Shown piece after piece: positions 34,219-43,426 of a stretch of DNA of 64,000 nucleotides; the stretch's first letter is position 1, and each line of letters starts with the position of its first letter. Source of the stretch: Sclerotiophoma versabilis (lineage: Eukaryota > Ascomycota > Dothideomycetes > Pleosporales > Didymellaceae); NCBI GenBank assembly GCA_012274445.1, contig JAAROD010000004.1, positions 2,108,001-2,172,000 on the forward strand, in the 5' to 3' direction. A program made the position numbers and the translations under genes. Below the pieces are notes generated by a model. That model searched no databases, was not told the DNA's origin, and worked only from the letters and a program-made list of their open reading frames with translations.

Positions 34219-35584
34219 ACCCTAAGCCCTAAACACGCGCTCGAGGACGGCGGTCGACGACTCCTCGAGTGCACGTCCATTTTCTAGCGTTTGAGCCTCG
34301 GCGATTGTCCGTTGTTTTCTTCCTGTACTAAAATGCGCGTTGCATGGGGCGGCCGGTCTGGCCAGGCGAACTGCAATCGATACCGGCAAGTCGCTGCCGG
34401 CATACTTTGGTGCGGCGTTAGAGATACATCTTAGGGATCAAGGAACTGTGGAAAGCTGGATTTGAAGACCGTTGTAAATCAAAGGGTTTACAGTCTGACG
34501 CTCTTGTATACCATCAATATTTGCTACGCATCCAAGCATATACATCACTCACACGTGCTCGCTTGTCTTAGTGTCCGCGCTCGCATAAAATGGGCCCAGA
34601 CTACGGAGTACGGTTCTGGGTCTTAGTGCATTGGCCACGGCGATTACTCGATCGGATTTGGCGTCCTCTCGAATTGCGTCGAAGGATGCTCGAGTCGTGA
34701 TAAGGTCTGACGCACTGTGGTACACGATTGTTATACTAGTACTCTTGCCCTGCTCTTTGGATCCAGTATGTATAGCTAGAGACAGCTGTGAAGCGCAGTG
34801 ACCGACTAAACGTGTATGCACTCTCGACTGGGGTTGCTTGCAATTGAAATAGGGGATCTCGAGGCGAACGGCACAAGGTCCGCTGACAGTTGGCCGACCT
34901 GCAAGGCTCGGGTAGTCTTCTTGACAGGGTCAAGATTTTCTCTTCTTCCATCGCCACGGCCGAAATGTCCAGGCGATGGCAATGTCAAATAAAGAATGCT
35001 TTCACGTAAACAAAGCATCGGCGATATACAGATGCAGACAGAGATAGCAATGCGATCTACTGTGAGAATAGGCCGTGCTGGTCGTTTGGTTCCTTGACCA
35101 AGGGTCGTATGGCGCTAAGATCCGCTTACTTTGGGCGGAGCGCGATTGGCTGCAGAGCCCAAGGCGGTGAATCAATTTGGCTATGCACAACGAACTCACG
35201 GCACCGACAAGGCTTCTCCAATGACTATCGTAGGCCGACTTATGACGAAGAGTAATGCCGAACCGCATGACAAACTCCCTTGCTGACCGCAAACCCCCAT
35301 AAAGCAATACTCCGTCCTTACAGCGTGCCACACACACCTAACACCCCGAACCATACTCCAGGGTCACCCGCATATCGTCACCAGGTCACGCTTGCGCCAC
35401 TGCGCCTGTTGCTTTTACTTTCTTTGATTATCAGATCGACAGAGAAAGTTCGTGTCCGCTGTGCCAAAGCACCTCCCTTCCAGCCTCAAAATCTCCCTCA
35501 TCCTTTCAGGCAACACTGCGTTATCGCATCACAGATCGCGCTTATTACTCGAGCCGGGCTTCTAGTGGCGAGGCCACTGCCGCA
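34219..35584. other. intergenic, long 5' region of the SreA-type gene
   Basis: About 1.4 kb. The last part is the promoter and 5' UTR of the GATA factor and holds a perfect ATCTGATAA (see separate entry). No other gene is recognised. Confidence 0.5.
35428..35436 (-). promoter_or_regulatory. candidate SreA binding site in the promoter of the SreA-type gene
   Basis: TTATCAGAT on plus, ATCTGATAA on minus: a perfect ATCWGATAA, the known consensus of SreA/Sre1 iron repressors. It ends about 150 bp upstream of the start codon of the GATA factor that should bind it, which suggests autoregulation. This is inference from the motif and its position only. Confidence 0.45.
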
Positions 35585-37229
35585 ATGGCGCATCCTTCAG
35601 GCAACGGAGGCACGTCACTTGCTCCAATGCCTACTCACCCGCATCACCTATCGCGAGAATCAAGTAAAGAAGAACTGGAAATGGCCGAGAGTCTCCGACG
35701 CCTGAACCAGGTTCAAGATGCTCACATGTCAAATACGGAGTCCCCTTCGAGAGAGCAACAACAACCAGGCACACCGCAGGACGACCAACAATCCGAAATC
35801 TATCACTCACTCGAAGATGCCGTACCTATCGCGGGCGCATCGGCTTCACCAGCGCCCACGACATCGTTATCGTTACCAACACCGAGTGTCGGCGGAAGTA
35901 GTGCGCCTATAATTGGGCAGATCTGCAGGTATGTCCCTTGGCTTGTTCCGAGATGGTGTGTTGGTAGATGCTCAGATCCCGGTGCGCACCACATGCATTT
36001 GGGGTATACTGACACAAAGAAGCAACTGCAGGACTACCCAAACACCGCTATGGCGTCGCTCGCCAACAGGCGAAACCGTCTGCAATGCCTGTGGACTCTA
36101 CATCAAAGCAAGAAACCAGCAGCGTCCTGTCAACCTGAAGCGTAACACTGCTTCGCAATCAGCTGTCCCATTGCAACAAAGTCCGACACCTAGTGCTACA
36201 GCCAACCGAGATGTTTCTCCCGGAAATCTTGCCGCGTCGCCCCGAGTTGCATCATATGTTGCTGCAGACCAGATGGCGGCGGGAACTTGCCCAGGAGGAG
36301 GCAGGTGTAACGGCACGGGAGGTCAGCAAGGCTGCAGTGGGTGTCCTGCCTTCAACAACCGCGTATCGAAGACAGCCAAATTTGCGTTACAGCAAACGAA
36401 TGGTACACCAAAGCTGGCAGACGGCACGAATGACAACAGTACACCTGGCCTCTGTTCGGGGTCGGCTTCCACGAATGCGATTCCGGCATGCCAAAATTGC
36501 GGCACTACTATCACACCACTTTGGAGAAGGGACGATGCCGGTCACATCATTTGCAATGCATGTGGTGCGTAGTATTTGGTAGTTGCTGCATCTTGGGTGT
36601 TTACTAACAATGACCTAGGCCTTTATTTCAAGCTCCACGGCACTCACCGACCGGTTGCAATGAAGAAGCAAGAGATCAAGCGTCGAAAACGAGTCGTTCC
36701 TGCTGGTGATACCAGCTCGCAAGCCCCGCCATCTGTTGCAAACTATTCTCCATCGCAACGCACATCGCAAACACCCACAGGATCAGCATCCCCCGATCCT
36801 GTCGAATCGCGTGAACAGTACACACCTGAACCCAGAGGACCTCTGGCAGTCGACTTTACTCATTACCATAATAACAACAAGCTGAGCGTTACATCCAATC
36901 CCTCTGCTCAGCCTGGCGCACCCTCGCCTCGAAAGCGTAGTCTTAGCGCTACCATGGACCCGGAAGAGCTGCCTGCAAAAACCACGACCCCCGCACCGCA
37001 CCGACCCAATGCTATATCATCAATCTTGAATCACCCACGCGCTGAAGAATACAACATTGATCCGTCTCTATCTGTACCTTTGCGACCATCCGGAGGTTCT
37101 TCACCCAACCCGACCGCGACTCAAGAAGACAAGGCGGCAAGAAGGGAACGACTTATACGCGAGCAAGAGGCTATCAGGAAGGAACAAGCAAGAATAGATG
37201 CGGAATTAGCTGAACTGGGGCATGATTGA
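35585..37229 (+). CDS. sreA: GATA-type siderophore repressor, SreA/Urbs1 family
   Basis: Iron-responsive transcriptional repressor of siderophore biosynthesis and high-affinity iron uptake. Three exons. Two GATA zinc fingers of type C-x2-C-x17-C-x2-C: the first, rebuilt over intron 1, is CSNCRTTQTPLWRRSPTG followed by VCNACG; the second is CQNCGTTITPLWRRDDAG followed by ICNACG, with intron 2 inside its last cysteine block and continuing LYFKLHGTHRPVAMKKQEIK. Between them lies the cysteine-rich region CPGGGRCNGTGGQQGCSGC (C-x5-C-x8-C-x2-C), the iron-sensing hallmark that separates SreA proteins from AreA-type factors. The N-terminus is Ser/Pro-rich; the C-terminus ends in a charged predicted coiled coil (RRERLIREQEAIRKEQARID), also typical. 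All key cysteines are present. Confidence 0.95.
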
Positions 37230-38820
37230 AAACGTCCAGGCTTTCCAAGGCAGGTATGGACAAAATAGGTTGCCCTTTGACTTTTGGAGCGATACGATTA
37301 TTTACGAAAACGATGCCTATACTTAAGCGGGTGGGAAGGTTTTTTTGGTTGAGCGTGTCTGTACATTGTGACGGCGCAAGGGTATACTCCTGTATCTTTT
37401 CACATTCATCAGCGGACGAACGTCCTCTTTCGTGGGTGCTGTCAAGGCTGAACAGTTCTGCTAGTCGGCCAGGGCGGTTGAAAATGTTTCCGTCTGGAAA
37501 CTTCACAACGTCGGCCTTGTACCTTGACAAATCGTCAAGGTTACATCGATAGCAATCATACTAATCTGTATGCCTTAGCTTCTTTCCCATTCTCGCAAGT
37601 GTTGCTTTCACCTGGAGTTGACCTCCACCGGAAGGACACTCAGGTCAGTCAAATGTACAGACCGACATTGTTCTTACAGCGTAGCTTGCGCATGAAGCGT
37701 ATTTCGCTTCAGACATGCCAAGCTCTTGTTCTCCGACAGCTGGCTGACGATGATCATCGAGCGGTGCATCTGTGGTCTGCACTAGTCTACTCCGGAGCAA
37801 TGAGTGCTTTTTTTCTTCAATACCATACCTACCAAAGGCAAGTTGCGAATCGCGACCGGATACACAGCCAGACATAATACTTCTCACAGCGCGTCCGCGC
37901 TTTACATTATAACACGACAGAATTCAGTACGCAAAGATGAATATACGCCAAAGACTAGGTTCAGGTTCAGACTGATTAGTGATGAAGGATTTGTTCCAAC
38001 AAGCAAGGAAACTAGTCGACAACATGACTCTGTCCTACTGTGGGCGTTTTGCTGATAATGGATGAGATCAACATTTTTGGTGCTGCGATCGTCTAAACGG
38101 TGATTTACGGAATTGACGGGGTACCTGAAAGCTTCTGCGCTGGTGTTGTGTTATTTTAGCGGTCGCTACCAGCATGCTGGAAACGCGTGGTGTTCAGGCT
38201 TGAGTGAGCATGTGAAAGCATACTTCGGGTATCGCATATTTTGCATTGATGTAGCTTCGAACCGAAGCCATACCTTTATACTCGCACAGTGGTTGAGTTT
38301 TGCATCTCTGGAAGTACGGTTCCATTCTTCCCACGAGGTTTCTTGCAGGTGCGATGCAGGAAAAGAGAGTGGAGGAGGGACAGAAGGATTAGGCTGGTAT
38401 GCCAAGAAGTCGTCAATGACCTCACCTCTCGAACTCCTTCCCCGCGTCTCCTTAACTTCATCACCGCAAGCGGCCATGTGTTCTAGAAACCAATGCTCGA
38501 TGCAACATCAAACAGCGGACAAGCTTTAGCAGGCGTTTGGTACCTTGTTGCTACTGGATACACAGGCATTCCATGTACAAATCTACGGTACACCCGTTCA
38601 ACCCATCGACTAACGTGAGGCTAAAGACTTGATGGGCTGAACCACAATCAACGTCTCCAAAGCCATGGAACCGAAAGCAGCAAAGGTCTGCGATCATCAT
38701 TGCAGCATTGCATGTCGTGGTTACTGCAGTCTCTTCTGATGTTCTCCCTCCTTCACATCCAACTTCTGTTTCCTATCCTCCATCACGCGATGATTGAGTG
38801 AGCGTGCACTATCGTTCAAG
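37230..38820. other. stretch without a recognised gene
   Basis: About 1.6 kb between two plus-strand genes. A 103-codon minus-strand frame from an ATG at 38477 (MAACGDEVKETRGRSS...) has no family match and is not called. Otherwise nothing is seen. Confidence 0.5.
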
Positions 38821-39831
38821 ATGCTTTCTTCACCTTCGTTATGCTCCTTGTGTCCTTCCACTATCCATGCCTGCCAGTTGAATGGCGAGCACAGAGACGA
38901 AAGAAGCGAACGATGGCAAAGTAGTGACGACGATTGCCGGCGATTCTACGGCAGCATCGACATGCCGTTGAACAGCTCTAGGCTCCCTTTGAACCCAGAC
39001 CACATCGCAACGCAGATACGGGAGCAATCGTGCCGAAATGAGAGAGAAGAATTGACACCGGCTATGCCAACACAACCGTTACGTCGTACTGCACGAGCCA
39101 TGCGACGTCCTATGGCTACAGCACGCACCCAAACACCACCAGCGGTAGATATGCCAGCTCTCCATAGTAGTCTCAGTAGGCGCAGCACAGCAGCCACGAC
39201 ACGATTACGAGAAAATGACACGCGGCGGCATGGGATGATTCTAGCGGAAGCATGTATTCCACCGCCCGACGACTTGCCCTCGTACAGCACTGTCGCCTAC
39301 ACGCGTTTTCGGCGCGTGACGGAAGACGGCCGACCTTCATCGTCGCTGGACCCTCGGACAGCGCACGGCTGGCAGTCGCGACAGAGAGAGCTGCGAGAAC
39401 TGCAGCGACAGTGGAACGTCCGGCGGCACAGACAGGCGAGTTGGGAAACGGAGCGCACACATTTCCGCGCCCTGGTGTCAGAGGCGTATGACCTCCCTCC
39501 GCCGTACGCGGCGCGCGATCCGTACCCGATTTTCAAGGCCGAAGAGAAGAAGCCGAGTATCTGGTCGCGCGTGGTGCTGTACCCGTTTGTACCAGAGGGC
39601 GAGCGGCTGACCAAGGCGGCGTTTGCGACGGATCGGATAGCGGCCAAGGCGGCGTTTGGGGTGAAGAAGAAAGTCGAGGAAGTCGGTAAGAAGGCCAAGG
39701 CGGTGCCGGGCAAGATTGAGAAGCAGAGAGCGACGAGGAAGATGAGATGGCTTGCGGAACGGGGGTTTGTTGGAAGTGGCCAGGAAGGGGTGGAATGCAG
39801 TGAATATGCAGGCGCATATCATGTTATGTAG
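38821..39831 (+). CDS. unknown basic protein with PY motifs
   Basis: Not recognised. Single exon, 336 residues from ATG 38821; a later ATG at 38962 (MPLNSSRLPLN) is an equally possible start, giving 289 residues. The middle is very Arg-rich (LRRTARAMRRPMATARTQT; RELRELQRQWNVRRHRQASW). Two WW-domain-binding motifs are visible: LPSY in PPPDDLPSYS and PPPY in YDLPPPYAARDPYP, the kind of sites bound by Rsp5/Nedd4-type ubiquitin ligases. The C-terminal third is Lys/Ala-rich and probably helical (AAKAAFGVKKKVEEVGKKAK, PGKIEKQRATRKMRWLAERG). No signal peptide or membrane helix. A role as a ligase substrate or adaptor would be inference from the motifs only. Confidence 0.65.
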   Translation: MLSSPSLCSLCPSTIHACQLNGEHRDERSERWQSSDDDCRRFYGSIDMPLNSSRLPLNPDHIATQIREQSCRNEREELTPAMPTQPLRRTARAMRRPMATARTQTPPAVDMPALHSSLSRRSTAATTRLRENDTRRHGMILAEACIPPPDDLPSYSTVAYTRFRRVTEDGRPSSSLDPRTAHGWQSRQRELRELQRQWNVRRHRQASWETERTHFRALVSEAYDLPPPYAARDPYPIFKAEEKKPSIWSRVVLYPFVPEGERLTKAAFATDRIAAKAAFGVKKKVEEVGKKAKAVPGKIEKQRATRKMRWLAERGFVGSGQEGVECSEYAGAYHVM

Positions 39832-39881
39832 AGAGGGTTGGTTTTGAACGAAAAAGTTTGGAGATTTACAGTATAGCATAT

Positions 39882-40001
39882 GATGTTGTAGGTGACAGGT
39901 CTTGTGATGCTGTAGATGACAGGTCTTGTGATGCTGTAGATGACAGGTCTTGTGATGCTGTAGATGACAGGTCTTGTGATGTTATAGACAACAGGGCTTG
40001 T
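39882..40001. repeat. 24-bp minisatellite, five tandem units
   Basis: Unit GATGCTGTAGATGACAGGTC plus TTGT, repeated five times. The three middle copies are identical and the outer two diverged, as expected for slippage or unequal crossover. It starts 51 bp after the orphan gene stop. Because 24 is divisible by three, a plus-strand frame reads a DRSCDAVD repeat, but no gene is supported there. Confidence 0.93.
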
Positions 40002-40141
40002 GTTGTGACATGTAGTGTTATAGACAGCAAGTCTTTTACTAAAAGACAGTAATATCATGTCGTAGCATTTATGCTCATCGTATATGGACTATACAACACT
40101 GTCCTCGTATGTCAACTACACAACACTGTCCGCGTAATGGA

Positions 40142-41518
40142 CTATACAACGACTCTCCTCAGCGCCTCGGTGCCGCCCAGCACTTTCCGGCCGGTCACTG
40201 CATCCCTCCCGGACCCACTCTCCCAGCGCCCCTCTCGACTCCCTTCCTCTTTGCTCCAGTCCTCGGCTTGGAGGTCGGCGCCTTGGCGGGCAAATCCGGC
40301 GGCGCCCTCCATAAAGGCGACTTGGCGGTCGTGGGTGCCTTGGAGCCAGCGGTGGATGCAGGTGTAGCAGTAGACGAAGCCTGTGGGGCTGGCGGTGGGG
40401 TTTGTGATGGTTGTGCTGCAGATGGGGCAGAGTGTGGAGTCGGCGGGGAGGGGGACGGTGAGGATGGGCAGTAGAGAGGAGGCGGATATGGGGGGATCGA
40501 TGGGTTGGGGCTTGGTCGGCTCGGCTCGTTTGTTTTCCGAGCTGGGTTTCGGCTTTGATGTGGAGGGGGGCAGAGAAGGCAGGATGGGGGGTGGGAGTTC
40601 GATGCTCTCTGCAGCTTTTCGCGACAGCTGGCGGGCAAAGTCTGAGGCGTGCCACCATTCGAGGAACTTGAGGGCGAAGATGGAGGTCGGGAGCAGGATC
40701 TTCAGGCTGGTTAGCAGTCGCGGCTGCACAGTGCGCGCCAGGTTGCGCGGACTGAAGATGCTCCCGCCCTCGCCCGGGCGCGCTGGGGTCTGGGGCTTCG
40801 GGGCTGTGAGGGCTTCGATGGCGGCGTGGTCTGCAGGGCTCAGGCGGCGTATGCGTGTGCCGATGAGCCACAGGAAGGGCGAGTGGTACTTTGTGCTGTC
40901 GAAGAGGTAGGCCATGTTGAAGACGAGCAGGGCGAAGTAGTAGGCGGCGTTGATGCTGGGGTACATGTTCCGCAGAAAGCACCTGTACCAGAAGAGCAGG
41001 CGCTGGCGGATGGTGGCGCCGCTGGCCAGGCCGTCTCGCTCGCGGTTGTATGCCGGGCCCAGCAGGTTCGCGTGGGCGGCGTGGACGTCGTAGGACTCGT
41101 CCAGCTTGCGCTTGGCCCACGGCAGGCCGACCAGCACCGCCAGGTTCTTCCACACATCGCCCGTGTGCAGGCGGCTGGCGTGCCGCACGCTGTCCGAGGC
41201 GCCCATCTGGGCGCGCGGGACCTCGCCGCCCTTGACGCGCAGGACGCGGGCGCGCTTCAGGCTGTAGAAGTTCTCGGTGAAGCTCCCGCAGTAGGTGCGC
41301 AGGAAGTGGCGCTCGACCAGCAGCATGACGAGGGCGTAGAGCTCGTCGAACGAGTTGAGCACGGGCAGCAGGTAGCGCGGGTATCGCGGGGTTGCGACGG
41401 CGAGCAGGTAGCGCAGCGACGGGGGCAGCAGGGCGGCGAGCTGCTGCTCGGAGAGGAGTTCGAAGAGCGACGGCTTGAGCTCGTCGACGCCGGACTGGAG
41501 GGTCGGCAGGAACTCCAT
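40142..41518 (-). CDS. PEX12: peroxin Pex12, peroxisomal RING E3 ligase subunit
   Basis: Peroxisomal membrane component of the Pex2-Pex10-Pex12 RING complex that ubiquitinates the import receptor Pex5 for recycling. Single exon, 458 residues. N-terminal MEFLPTLQSGVDELKPSLFE and FELLSEQQLAALLPPSLRYL are the Pex2/Pex12 N-domain; SFTENFYSLKR, WKNLAVLVGLPWAKRKLDE and FLRNMYPSINAAYYFALLVF are conserved Pex12 blocks with the membrane helices. The C-terminal RING is partial, as in Pex12 generally: CPIC, then YCYTCIHRWL. The gene lies in GC-rich DNA; long alternative frames on both strands across it are by-products of that. It shares a 301-bp divergent promoter with the PQ-loop gene. Confidence 0.95.
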   Translation of the reverse strand: MEFLPTLQSGVDELKPSLFELLSEQQLAALLPPSLRYLLAVATPRYPRYLLPVLNSFDELYALVMLLVERHFLRTYCGSFTENFYSLKRARVLRVKGGEVPRAQMGASDSVRHASRLHTGDVWKNLAVLVGLPWAKRKLDESYDVHAAHANLLGPAYNRERDGLASGATIRQRLLFWYRCFLRNMYPSINAAYYFALLVFNMAYLFDSTKYHSPFLWLIGTRIRRLSPADHAAIEALTAPKPQTPARPGEGGSIFSPRNLARTVQPRLLTSLKILLPTSIFALKFLEWWHASDFARQLSRKAAESIELPPPILPSLPPSTSKPKPSSENKRAEPTKPQPIDPPISASSLLPILTVPLPADSTLCPICSTTITNPTASPTGFVYCYTCIHRWLQGTHDRQVAFMEGAAGFARQGADLQAEDWSKEEGSREGRWESGSGRDAVTGRKVLGGTEALRRVVV

Positions 41519-41819
41519 GGGCGGCGGTGTTATGGGGCGGCGGGCATGCGGCGCTGAGGGGAGTCGTGCATGTGGTGGTCCGGGGCGAGGCGCAGTGGCT
41601 GTGGCCTGGCTGCGGGCGGAGTGCTGAGTGCTGGTGGTGGAGACAGGGCCGTGAATGTCGGGGGTGCGAGTGCCGAGGCATGCGCTCCCGTCGCGTCTGC
41701 GTCACTGGCTAGCCACCGCTCCGCCAGGCCCACGGGCGCGTCCACACCACACCACGGGAGCGTCCACACCACACCACCACCACCACCACCACCACCACCA
41801 CCACCACCACCACCGCACC
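41519..41819. promoter_or_regulatory. shared divergent promoter, PEX12 / PQ-loop gene
   Basis: 301 bp of GC-rich DNA between two start codons. It contains a pure (CAC)n tract that ends only about 6 bp before the PQ-loop ATG and an imperfect short duplication of GCGTCCACACCACACCAC just before the tract. Confidence 0.6.
41772..41814. repeat. (CAC)n microsatellite, about 14 units
   Basis: Uninterrupted CAC triplets over 43 nt, located in the 5' UTR or core promoter of the PQ-loop gene. Confidence 0.95.
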
Positions 41820-42822
41820 ATGCACGCCCCGCGGGCGCCCACAGACCACGCGCGATGCCGGGAGCTGGCCCATCCCGACATTGTCAACTTCGCCGTCTCC
41901 GTGTAAGCCCCAGGCTGTCCCCGCCAACTGCACACGGCTAACCGCCGCCGAGCTTCCTCGTCGTCGGCATCCTCGTCTCGTACCTGCCGCAGCACTACAA
42001 GATCATCTCGCGCCGCTCCTCCCGCGGCCTGAGCCCGCTGTTCGTCCTCCTCGGCACCGTCTCGGGCACGGCGAGCATCGCCAACATCCTCACCCTGCCC
42101 GAGAGCACCGCAGACATGGCCTGCTGCAGCGAGATTGGGAGCTTCCCCTGCGCCGCCGCCCTGCTCGGCATCGCCCAGATTGGCGTGCAGTGGACCTGCT
42201 TCTTCTTCATGTACCTCTTACTCCCCTGCCCCCACGCCTCCCCCTCCCCCTCCCCCAACTAACCCTCGACAGCATGCTCCTCTTCCTCGTCTTCTTCCCC
42301 CGCGCCCCCATCCCCGGCATCGACCAGGACGCCGAACACATCGACTCGGCCACGATGCCGACCTGGAAAGAAGCCGTCCTCGTCCTCGCCGTCTCCCTCG
42401 CCTTCTTCATCTTCGCCTTCATCGGCTCCGTCGTCTTCGTCTACGCAATGCCCTCGCACGTCCGCGCCTGGGCCAACTTCCTCGGCCTCCTAGCCACCAC
42501 CCTGGCTGCCATACAGTACATTCCGCAGATCATCACCACCTGGCGCCTGCAGGAACCGGGCAGCTTGTCCGTGCTGATGATGTGCATCCAGACTCCCGGC
42601 AGTTTCGTCTTCGCCGCCAGTCTGTACGCCAGGCTGGGCATCCGAGGCTGGAGCGCATGGGGGCTGTTCATCTTTACAGGCTGCCTGCAGGGCTGCTTGT
42701 TGGCCATGAGTCTGGCCTTCCTGTGGAGGGATAGGAAGGAGCAGAAGAGGCTCGAGCAGGAAGCGGCCGCGAATGGGAGCAGTGAACGGACGCCGCTGAT
42801 GGTGACCGAGGACGTTAGCTAG
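41820..42822 (+). CDS. PQ-loop repeat membrane protein
   Basis: Seven-helix protein of the PQ-loop (cystinosin/Ypq/SWEET-related) superfamily, usually exporting amino acids from vacuole or lysosome; the substrate here is unknown. Three exons. Two PQ motifs are visible, one per triple-helix bundle: VSYLPQHYKIISRRSSRGLS and IQYIPQIITTWRLQEPGSLS, the second with the usual SLS after it. Splicing rebuilds NFAVSVFLVVGILV and CFFFIMLLFLVFFP. The C-terminal tail is charged and ends SSERTPLMVTEDVS; the ERTPLM segment resembles an acidic dileucine-like vacuolar sorting signal. ATG 41820 is the only start giving a short N-terminus before helix 1. Confidence 0.88.
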
Positions 42823-43426
42823 ACCCGTAGCTCTACCCTACATTAGCGCACACCTGCCTTCTCGCATCCATTGATACTGAACTCTGCCAAGTCCGTACCC
42901 CGGCCTTGCACGAGCGTGTGTAACGCGAAGCCACGTGCATGCCCTTTCGCGTCTTGGACATCAGCCTGCGACCATCGCAGCCCATCATGCTTGGACCCGT
43001 CAACGTCCTCATTGGCAACACTGCTTGACCGCAAGCCCCGCCAATCCGATCCAACCATCGGCCGCCATGTCCTGCAATCTTCTACTCATACTGGCTCACC
43101 GCCGTCGCCCAGATCTGCAGCCTCAGAACAGTCACTCGCAGCATCTTGTCGAACAACATGACGCAATTGGCCAATTGCTCTGCCACCACAAAAGGGCGCG
43201 AGGGCGGCTAACTCCATCGCGCCAAGTGGGCGCCGCTTGGAGCTGCCGCTCTCGGTCATTTGCGAACAGGCCCTCGACATCGGTCTAGTCTCCACTGCGG
43301 ATTCTTAAAACACTTTGTTCCGCTTGCCAACCTTCACCTCCGAGCAATTGCGTCGCGTGCGACTTTGACCAAACCTCGCGAGGTGGGAGAAACACTCTTG
43401 TCTCTCACGCTCCAGGAAGAGGAACA
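42823..43426. other. intergenic, MATE promoter
   Basis: About 600 bp between two plus-strand genes. Nothing beyond the presumed 3' UTR of the PQ-loop gene and the promoter and 5' UTR of the MATE gene is seen. Confidence 0.5.

Noticed and set aside
38166..38477. 103-codon minus-strand frame from a true ATG
   Set aside because: Length is within chance expectation and no family or conserved splice pattern is visible.
40826..41557. 243-codon plus-strand frame antisense to PEX12
   Set aside because: Ala/Gly/Val/Glu-rich mirror of the PEX12 coding strand; shadow frame.
40116..41705. 529-codon minus-strand frame overlapping PEX12
   Set aside because: It is the second frame of the GC-rich PEX12 gene, full of Arg/Pro/His, with no family motif; open only because stop codons are rare at this composition.
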